A stretch of 64,000 nucleotides of DNA, from the NCBI GenBank assembly GCA_947631945.1, contig CANRNI010000007.1, positions 1 to 64,000 on the forward strand, given 5' to 3'. Shown piece by piece: positions 58,928 through 64,000 of the stretch. A program made the translations under genes and the position numbers. Numbering within the stretch: position 1 is the first letter of the stretch; every line of letters starts with the position of its first letter. Source of the DNA: an uncultured Clostridia bacterium (GTDB taxonomy: Bacteria; Bacillota; Clostridia; Oscillospirales; Acutalibacteraceae). Under the pieces are notes generated by a model. That model did not search any database. It had not been told where the DNA came from and saw only the letters and a list, made by a program, of their open reading frames with translations.

Positions 58928-58963
58928 AAACGGAGACAGATTTTGAAATCCGTCTCCGTTTTT
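58928..58963. terminator. Bidirectional terminator
   Basis: AAACGGAGAC..GATTT pairs with AAATC..GTCTCCGTTT; serves the ribbon-helix-helix gene and the converging ceramidase-like gene. Confidence 0.88.
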
Positions 58964-58979
58964 ATATTCTGTTCTGTCT

Positions 58980-60590
58980 TTATACGGACTCTATAAGTTC
59001 CGCAAAGTCTTTTACCATTGACGAGGCTGTGGAATTTCCTGTTGAAACGAGTTCAAGGCTTTTATTCGCAGGCTCTATGAGCGCCATATAATCGTTATCG
59101 GGAATAATATATCCTATCTGGTCGTTGGTTATACCAAAAACTATAAGCGTTTTATTTCCTACATAATCCTTAACGGGAGCGAGAGTCCACTCGTCTCCTG
59201 TCCATGATTTATCCGCTCCCAAGCAACCGCCGTAGAACAGTTCCGCTGCGCCTTCGCCCGGCACAAGTACCGCCGCGATATTTTCACCTATCTCCATATA
59301 GCCTATTTCGGTCGCGATTTCATAGTTACCCTTTCCGTCTTTAATTACGGTGTTTGTGAAAAGTCCCATCTTACCTGCGAAAACAAGTATCTGATTTTTT
59401 ATTTTATATGTGACTTCTTCCGATTTTATGTTAAGAAGCGGTTCAACCTCTGTTTCATTATCTATCGAAGCGAATCTGTCTGCAATTGCCGTTCCGTATG
59501 CGTCAAGATACTCGGCGGTCGTCATGCCCTCTGTTCTTACGGAATCGCCGTCCTGCGTCGTACCCTGTTCGGCTGTGAGCATCATTATAAAGTTTGCGCC
59601 GTATTTCTCATTTATGGCTTTCTCCGCATAATACGGATAATCGCCTGTGATATCGGTTTTCGACGCGCCGTTTCCGACGCAGTGGATACAGCTCGTTGTG
59701 AACCACGTCTCACGGGAACCGTCGTCCGGCTCAAAACGGAAACGGTCAAAATCTGTAATAAGCATCTGAGGGTCGCGCTTATCGGTAACATATTCGGAAA
59801 AATCAGCCGTTCCGTAATAAAGTTTGCCGCTTGTCATTGACTCAACAGCCTTTTTGACTGTTTCCGCAACCTTTTTATGAAGATTTTTATTATATTCTTT
59901 ATTAACGCCGTTTACGGGTTCCGTTCTGAACGGGTTTGAAAGAGCTTTAAATATACTGCCGTTCATGCCGAAAGTATCTACCGCGCTGTGCTGATGAAGC
60001 ACAGAGATATTAAGGCTTACGATGTTGTGCTGTTCGCAGTAATCGGCCATTTCCTCGCGCATGGCTCTTATCTCGGAGCTTGAAAGGCCGTAGGAATCGA
60101 CAACGGCAAAAACTACCGTTCCTCTGCCGCTGTTATCGCTCATCGCGATAGTTCTTACTTTAAGGTCATCTATAACAGATGTGGCGGTCTTATCGGAAAC
60201 GGATATAGAGCCGCCTACAAAATGTTTTCCGTCAAGCTCATTGCCCATAAGTATAGAAGCGCTGCCGTAGCCTATTGACCAGTGCGCTCCTTCGGCGGGC
60301 GAATCGAGAAATTCTTCCATTCCCGGCATTAAGCCTTCGGACTTATAATCAGCCTTTTTAAACCATGAATCCGGGGTCGGTATAAGCTGATTAATATAGC
60401 CTACGACCTTATCAATTACCACGTCGAGAACGTCATAGAGCTTCTTGACTATCGGCTTTTCCTCCTCGTTTACGGAGGTTCCCGGAGTGTAAGCCGCCGA
60501 AACAGCCGGCGCGGTCACGCCGCAAATAAGCATAATGCAAAGTATTACGGCGGTCAGCTTTCTGCCAAAATTTTTACCTGATTTACCCAT
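58980..60590 (-). CDS. Secreted neutral-ceramidase-like hydrolase
   Basis: 536 residues from ATG 60590. Signal peptide LTAVILCIMLICGVTAPAVSA. The mature protein has the alkaline/neutral ceramidase-like pattern seen in Clostridia: IGYGSASILM near the start, VFAVVDSYGLSSSEIRAMREEM, the metal-region SVLHQHSAVDTFG (H-x-H), FTTSCIHCVGNGAS..DITGDYPYYAE and the late GYMEIGENIAAVLVPGEGAAEL. True ceramidases hydrolyse N-acyl sphingosine; the natural amide substrate here is unknown. The in-frame ATG at 60602 is an alternative start. The 5' region resembles the leader of the M50-like gene. Leftward, monocistronic. Confidence 0.75.
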   Translation of the reverse strand: MGKSGKNFGRKLTAVILCIMLICGVTAPAVSAAYTPGTSVNEEEKPIVKKLYDVLDVVIDKVVGYINQLIPTPDSWFKKADYKSEGLMPGMEEFLDSPAEGAHWSIGYGSASILMGNELDGKHFVGGSISVSDKTATSVIDDLKVRTIAMSDNSGRGTVVFAVVDSYGLSSSEIRAMREEMADYCEQHNIVSLNISVLHQHSAVDTFGMNGSIFKALSNPFRTEPVNGVNKEYNKNLHKKVAETVKKAVESMTSGKLYYGTADFSEYVTDKRDPQMLITDFDRFRFEPDDGSRETWFTTSCIHCVGNGASKTDITGDYPYYAEKAINEKYGANFIMMLTAEQGTTQDGDSVRTEGMTTAEYLDAYGTAIADRFASIDNETEVEPLLNIKSEEVTYKIKNQILVFAGKMGLFTNTVIKDGKGNYEIATEIGYMEIGENIAAVLVPGEGAAELFYGGCLGADKSWTGDEWTLAPVKDYVGNKTLIVFGITNDQIGYIIPDNDYMALIEPANKSLELVSTGNSTASSMVKDFAELIESV

Positions 60591-60597
60591 AAAAATC

Positions 60598-60690
60598 GCC
60601 ATACGATACAGGTGCCGCACAAAACGTTATGAAAATAAGCTTTTCGTACCCGATACCGTTCCTTCCTACATATTTTTTAACGGATATTCT
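60598..60690 (-). ncRNA. Conserved 5' leader, copy B
   Basis: Counterpart of 29902-30097 without the insertion. Minus strand: arm 1 AGGAAGGAACGGTATCGGGT, a ~30-nt middle (GAAAAGC..TTTTG), arm 2 GTGCGGCACCTGTATCGTAT ending at GGCGATT before the start codon. ACGGTA of arm 1 pairs with TATCGT of arm 2 by using G-T where copy A has A-T, so the helix is kept despite change. Confidence 0.45.
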
Positions 60691-60754
60691 TTTACAGAAA
60701 AATACAGAAATATTATACAGTTTTACACAAAAAAAGTCAATAGCCGGAAGAAAT

Positions 60755-60877
60755 TTTGGTAAAGCTTTTTAATGCGCCGGCGCTCTATCGAGCCATTTGG
60801 TAAAGCTTTTTAATGCGCCGGCGCTCTTTCGAGCCATTTGGTAAAGATTTTTAATGCGCCAACGCTCTTTCGAGCCA
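60755..60877 (-). repeat. Three 41-bp tandem repeats at the end of a gene
   Basis: Units 60755-60795, 60796-60836 and 60837-60877, all 41 bp with only a few differences. The unit at 60837-60877 contains the last codons (W-L-E-R-A-L-A-H) and stop of the 60851-61144 gene; the other two repeat these beyond the stop. Each unit contains GCTC-GAAA-GAGC, a hairpin with a GNRA loop. Confidence 0.9.
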
Positions 60878-61144
60878 TATCGACGCTATGTCCATAGCCT
60901 GATAAAGCCCCTGTTTTTCGCTCTTTTTAACTATTTTGTCCCTTGGTCTTACATCCGGATCGGTGTTAAGAAGCTGGACTGTCACTCTGCTCGCGACGTC
61001 AAGCTCGCCTACTTTTTTTGTGGAGCATATCTGAAGCATTATTACGAACGGTTCGCACATATTGCCGTAATAAATAGTTTTGCCGCAGCGAACGAGCGGT
61101 TTTCCCTTATATGTCAGGAATTTTTTTTCCTTTTTTTCCGCCAT
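60851..61144 (-). CDS. Small conserved hypothetical protein downstream of ireB
   Basis: 97 residues, cytosolic. Lys-rich start (MAEKKEKKFLTYKGKPLVRCGKTIYYGNMCEPFVIMLQI), then LDVASRVTVQLLNTDPDVRPRDKIVKKSEKQGLYQAMDIASIWLERALAH. Length and compactness suggest a single alpha-beta domain. I do not recognise a named family. It lies 15 bp after ireB with a good ribosome site (AGAAAGGAAGG), so the two are probably co-transcribed. Its last codons are part of a 41-bp sequence that is triplicated past the stop. Confidence 0.7.
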   Translation of the reverse strand: MAEKKEKKFLTYKGKPLVRCGKTIYYGNMCEPFVIMLQICSTKKVGELDVASRVTVQLLNTDPDVRPRDKIVKKSEKQGLYQAMDIASIWLERALAH

Positions 61145-61159
61145 ATAAACCTTCCTTTC

Positions 61160-61420
61160 TCATTTCCGGTTTTCATCAATTCCGAGGTAATCCTTTACAA
61201 GCGACTGCAAAAGCTCATATCTGTCGATTTTAAGAATAATATTTCTTGCGTTGTTATGAGTTGTGATATAAGCCGGATCCTCCGACAAAAGATAGCCGAC
61301 TATCTGGCTTATGGGATTATATCCCTTTTCTGCAAGCGCTTCGTAAACATCGGCGAGCATCTTTTTAATCTGCGAATCTCTGTCACCCTGCAATTTGAAC
61401 TTAATGGTCTTATCTGTCAT
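61160..61420 (-). CDS. ireB: IreB family regulatory phosphoprotein (UPF0297)
   Basis: 86 residues. Signature sequence: FKLQGDRDSQIKKMLADVYEALAEKGYNPISQIVGYLLSEDPAYITTHNNARNIILKIDRYELL. In Enterococcus IreB is phosphorylated by the PASTA kinase IreK and influences cephalosporin resistance. Usually upstream of ruvX/yqgF and a DUF1292 gene in Firmicutes; here instead of those a 97-residue hypothetical follows. Start at ATG 61420 (AGAGAGGTGA upstream); the frame is open to 61444 without a ribosome site. Confidence 0.92.
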   Translation of the reverse strand: MTDKTIKFKLQGDRDSQIKKMLADVYEALAEKGYNPISQIVGYLLSEDPAYITTHNNARNIILKIDRYELLQSLVKDYLGIDENRK

Positions 61421-61471
61421 AAAGGTCACCTCTCTTAAAAACATATATTAAAAAAACATATATATATTTTA

Positions 61472-61500
61472 TTATACATCATGTATTCAAAAATTACAAC
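61472..61500 (-). promoter_or_regulatory. Promoter of ireB
   Basis: Minus strand TTGTAA (61495-61500), 17-bp spacer, TATAAT (61472-61477). Start near 61465, leader ~45 nt. The rest of the gap up to 61675 shows nothing I can name. Confidence 0.78.
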
Positions 61501-61675
61501 ATATTTTTCCGATATTTTTATAACGCATCTTGACAAAACCCGCGTTTTCCGATATTTTTGCGGCTAACTACGGTGTTTCGACGTATACGCCATTGGTGCA
61601 GAACATAAAAACAAAGGAAAATTAAAACGCGTCCGCAAAAGTTCTTACCGATACCGCAAAGCTTTTCGCGCGGTC

Positions 61676-61984
61676 CTACACAATGAATAATTCCAAAACG
61701 AATACCGTAAGGCAGGCCGCGACTGATACCGTAAGCAGACTTTGTCCGAACCACGCGAGTATTATTCCCACGGCAAGAGCCGCCCATGCCGACCATACGC
61801 TGCCCGTTGCGGAAAGAATAGACGGAAAAGTCATAACGGCAAGCGTAACATACGGAACATAATATAAAAACGAGCGTATGAATTTGTTTTTTATTTCTTT
61901 GCGTATGAGCGTCAGCGGGAGCATTCTTATCAGATATGTGACGCCTGCCATAACCGCGATATATATATAAACGTTATGATGCAT
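61676..61984 (-). CDS. azlD: AzlD family branched-chain amino acid exporter small subunit
   Basis: 102 residues with three or four membrane helices (VYIYIAVMAGVTYLIRMLPLTL; FLYYVPYVTLAVMTFPSIL; AWAALAVGIILAWFGQSLLTVSVAACLTVFVLEL). The T-Y-L-I-R-M-L-P-L motif is typical of AzlD. With AzlC forms an exporter of branched-chain amino acids and analogues such as azaleucine. Start at ATG 61984, since GGAGG is nine bases upstream; ATG 61990 is too close. Overlaps the azlC 3' end by 11 bases. Confidence 0.9.
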   Translation of the reverse strand: MHHNVYIYIAVMAGVTYLIRMLPLTLIRKEIKNKFIRSFLYYVPYVTLAVMTFPSILSATGSVWSAWAALAVGIILAWFGQSLLTVSVAACLTVFVLELFIV

Positions 61985-62696
61985 CGGCATTTTCCTCCTT
62001 TACAGGGAAAAGCAGAGCGGCGGCGCCGGAAATCAGAAGCGTCAGCAGAATAGTCCTTGTTCCGTCCGGTATTTGAGAAATAAGCGGAATACGCGTAAAA
62101 GCGTAGCTTGCCGCCATTGATATAACTATAACCGCGGCTATAATTTTGCTTTTTCTTGCCGGAGGTATAATAACCGCGAGAAACATTCCGTAAAGTCCGA
62201 CGCTCAGCGCGCTTACGATTCTTACGGGAAGAAGATTTCCCATAAGAACTCCGAGATACGTACCCAACGCCCAGCCGGGCGCGGCGACAAGTATTACTCC
62301 GTATGTATAAAACGGATTCAGCGCACCTTCCACAGCCATAGAGACTCCGAAGATTTCGTCCGTTACGTCAAAGCCTATCAGCATACGGTGCAGTACCGAC
62401 GTATTTGACGGCAGCTTTTGGCTTAACGCGCATGACATCAGTAAATACCTCGCGTTCGCTATGATTTCCATGAGCGCGACTTCAAGATATCCGGCTCCCG
62501 ACGCTATAAGAGTAAAGCCCGCGAACTCACCGGCGGAGGCGTTTATGGTAAGGCTTGTAAGCATAGCCTGAAACGGCGTAAAACCTGCATTTTTTGCGGC
62601 GATTCCGAGGGTAAACGCGACGGCAAGATATCCCAGCGAAATCGGTATGCCGTCTCTCATTCCCTTTAAAAAACAAGATTTATTATTCTTTTTCAT
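61974..62696 (-). CDS. azlC: AzlC family branched-chain amino acid permease
   Basis: 240 residues, about six membrane helices. Motifs GMRDGIPISLGYLAVAFTLGIAAKNAGFTPFQAML..INASAGEFAGFTLI and MEIIANARYLLMSCALSQKL are the AzlC signature; the C-terminal IPPARKSKIIAAVIVI is typical. Large subunit of the AzlCD exporter. Upstream the ribosome-site region AGGGAGCATTCA occurs twice in tandem (about 62707-62732). The two-gene unit is leftward. Confidence 0.92.
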   Translation of the reverse strand: MKKNNKSCFLKGMRDGIPISLGYLAVAFTLGIAAKNAGFTPFQAMLTSLTINASAGEFAGFTLIASGAGYLEVALMEIIANARYLLMSCALSQKLPSNTSVLHRMLIGFDVTDEIFGVSMAVEGALNPFYTYGVILVAAPGWALGTYLGVLMGNLLPVRIVSALSVGLYGMFLAVIIPPARKSKIIAAVIVISMAASYAFTRIPLISQIPDGTRTILLTLLISGAAALLFPVKEENADAS

Positions 62697-62704
62697 AAAA
62701 CAAT

Positions 62705-62945
62705 TGAATGCTCCCTAATGAATGCTCCCTAAAGTTTAACATAATACCGATTTTGAGAATACGGCGAAAAAACGTAAATCGGAGGTTCTTTGCAAAAATG
62801 ACGGGAAATAGCCGTAAATATACCCTGCCTAAATTGTATACGGGACGCGCCCACGCTTGGTTGCTTTTGATAAGAGACAGAAAAATTTTTTTTCTTCATA
62901 AAAACGTTCGGCATTAAGAAAGTCATCGCTTTTATTCATTTGTTA
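62705..62945. other. Gap with a tandem duplication and a MITE-like fragment
   Basis: A 14-bp unit (TGAATGCTCCCTAA) is tandemly duplicated at about 62705-62732. Around 62783-62815 the sequence GCAAAAATGACGGGAAAT matches the MITE interior, but no ends remain. No gene seen. Confidence 0.45.
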
Positions 62946-64000
62946 TTATCCTCCCGCGGCTGATTTTCTTTTGTAAAGTCCGCGCTTAACAAAGAAGTAA
63001 AGCACAAGCAGAGCGGCAAATGTCGCGCTCCACGAAATCGGATACGCCCAGTAAAGATTGATTAACGTACGGTTGCGCGGCAACGCTATAAATATCCATA
63101 AAAGCCTTATGCCACACGCGCCGAGCAGAGATATAATCATAGGCTCCACAGAGCGTCCCATACCGCGCACCTGTCCCGCCGTCATATCCTGCAATGAGCA
63201 AAAAACATAAAACGGCATAATTAGGGCAAGTCTTTGTGCGCCGATTGCTATTACTTCGGAATCGGAGGAGAAAACGGATATGATTTGGCTCCTTAAAAAG
63301 TAGCCGCCCCAAGACATAACGGAGCCGATTATTATTGTTATAACAAGACATCTTCTGAAAATTTTTCCGATGTTTTTATATTTTCCCGCGCCTATGTTCT
63401 GAGAGGAAAAATTCATGGCCGTTTGAGTTATCGCGTTTGTGCAGGTGTATATGTAGCCGTCGAAATTTGAACCTGCCGCGATTCCCGCCATAGCCACCTT
63501 GCCGAAAGAGTTTACCGAAGATTGTATTATAACGTTTGATATGGAAAACAGAGCGTTTTGAATTCCCGCCGGCAAACCAATTCTGATTATCCCTATAAGC
63601 TCACGCCTGTAAATTCTGAGCGATTTAAACGACAGACGGCAGGCGTTGTCAAGCTTAGTCAGAAATATTACTACGCAGACCGCAGAGATATACTGCGAAA
63701 CGACAGTCGCAATCGCGACGCCGCTTACGCTCATGCGGAAAGGTATTACAAGTATAAGATTGAGTATGATATTTACAATACCCGACGCGAATAATATATA
63801 CAGAGGTCTTTTTGTATCGCCCATCGCTCTTAAAAGAGATGCTCCGAAGTTATATACAAGCGAACCGGGCGCGCCCAAAAAATATATTTTAAGATAAAGA
63901 GCGGAAAGCCCGATGACCTCGTCGGGAGCGCCCATAAGCTTTAAAAAAGTTTCCGACATAAAAAATCCGAAAATTCCGACTGCTATACCCGAAAAAATGC
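62946..64000 (-). CDS. MATE family efflux transporter (5' end beyond the window)
   Basis: At least 351 residues; the frame stays open to the window edge, so the first ~80-100 residues are missing. Ten or so membrane helices remain. MATE features include FLGAPGSLVYNFGASLLRAMGDTKRPLYILFASGIVNIILN and the second-half repeat AGIAAGSNFDGYIYTCTNAITQTAMNFSSQNIGAGKYKN. Exports cationic drugs or metabolites by Na+ or H+ antiport. An internal ATG (63959) has no ribosome site and would leave half a carrier. Ends with a basic tail (KRGLYKRKSAAGG). Confidence 0.92.
   Translation of the reverse strand, partial: IFSGIAVGIFGFFMSETFLKLMGAPDEVIGLSALYLKIYFLGAPGSLVYNFGASLLRAMGDTKRPLYILFASGIVNIILNLILVIPFRMSVSGVAIATVVSQYISAVCVVIFLTKLDNACRLSFKSLRIYRRELIGIIRIGLPAGIQNALFSISNVIIQSSVNSFGKVAMAGIAAGSNFDGYIYTCTNAITQTAMNFSSQNIGAGKYKNIGKIFRRCLVITIIIGSVMSWGGYFLRSQIISVFSSDSEVIAIGAQRLALIMPFYVFCSLQDMTAGQVRGMGRSVEPMIISLLGACGIRLLWIFIALPRNRTLINLYWAYPISWSATFAALLVLYFFVKRGLYKRKSAAGG

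Overview
The window looks like chromosome of a low-to-moderate GC, spore-forming, fermentative Clostridia member, probably Oscillospiraceae/Ruminococcaceae-like. Evidence: the sporulation genes sigG and spoIIAA-spoIIAB-sigF, an isoleucine T-box in front of ileS, IreB (UPF0297) and DUF896 proteins, pyruvate phosphate dikinase, a dockerin-bearing secreted protein, a GH2 glycosidase and two GPH-type sugar transporters. Genus cannot be fixed from sequence reading alone. No rRNA, tRNA, CRISPR array, prophage or intact transposase was found.

Layout. 0-1.1 kb: a broken serine recombinase and an XRE regulator (edge of an old mobile region). 1.4-10.6 kb: prfC, GPH transporter, glycerophosphodiesterase, sigG, alanine racemase, EamA transporter, Nudix hydrolase, COG2426 membrane protein. 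10.7-15.6 kb: a leftward accessory redox cassette (two flavodoxins, CMD-cupin protein, aldo/keto reductase, TetR regulator, flavin reductase) with two gene remnants and a mobile-element insertion, read from a consensus promoter embedded in two TetR-type palindromes. 15.6-22.4 kb: PadR with its membrane partner, a cytidylate-kinase-like protein, DUF896, galT, an SGNH hydrolase and an OGG-type glycosylase. 22.8-28.6 kb: tRNA-modification genes mnmG-mnmE-tadA, divergent from glyA. 28.7-34.9 kb: M50-like membrane protease, a GPH transporter with a long cytosolic tail, a DUF4392 protein, a ketopantoate reductase-like protein and a LOG protein. 35-40.8 kb: the nickel-pincer cofactor operon larB-larC-larE, divergent from queH-murT-gatD-like. 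41.3-44.8 kb: T-box plus ileS. 45.4-51.3 kb: dockerin protein, GH2 enzyme, spoIIA operon. 51.7-64 kb: two secreted proteins of unknown function, an alpha/beta hydrolase, ppdK, a SLOG protein, a ribbon-helix-helix protein, a ceramidase-like secreted protein, ireB, azlCD and a truncated MATE exporter.

Two repeat families dominate the intergenic space. The first is a ~173-bp imperfect palindrome (7 near-complete copies plus fragments) with AGGCAATACCGCA ends, flanked by TA on both sides: a MITE-like, non-autonomous element of IS630/mariner style. One copy sits in the last codons of the dockerin gene and supplies its present C-terminus. The second is a 32-bp AATTGACA-rich repeat (9 copies). The most unusual coding observation is a MurT/GatD-like pair in which every member of the GatD-MurT glutaminase triad appears replaced. 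The most unusual noncoding one is a similar pairing-capable 5' leader in front of two unrelated membrane/secreted protein genes.
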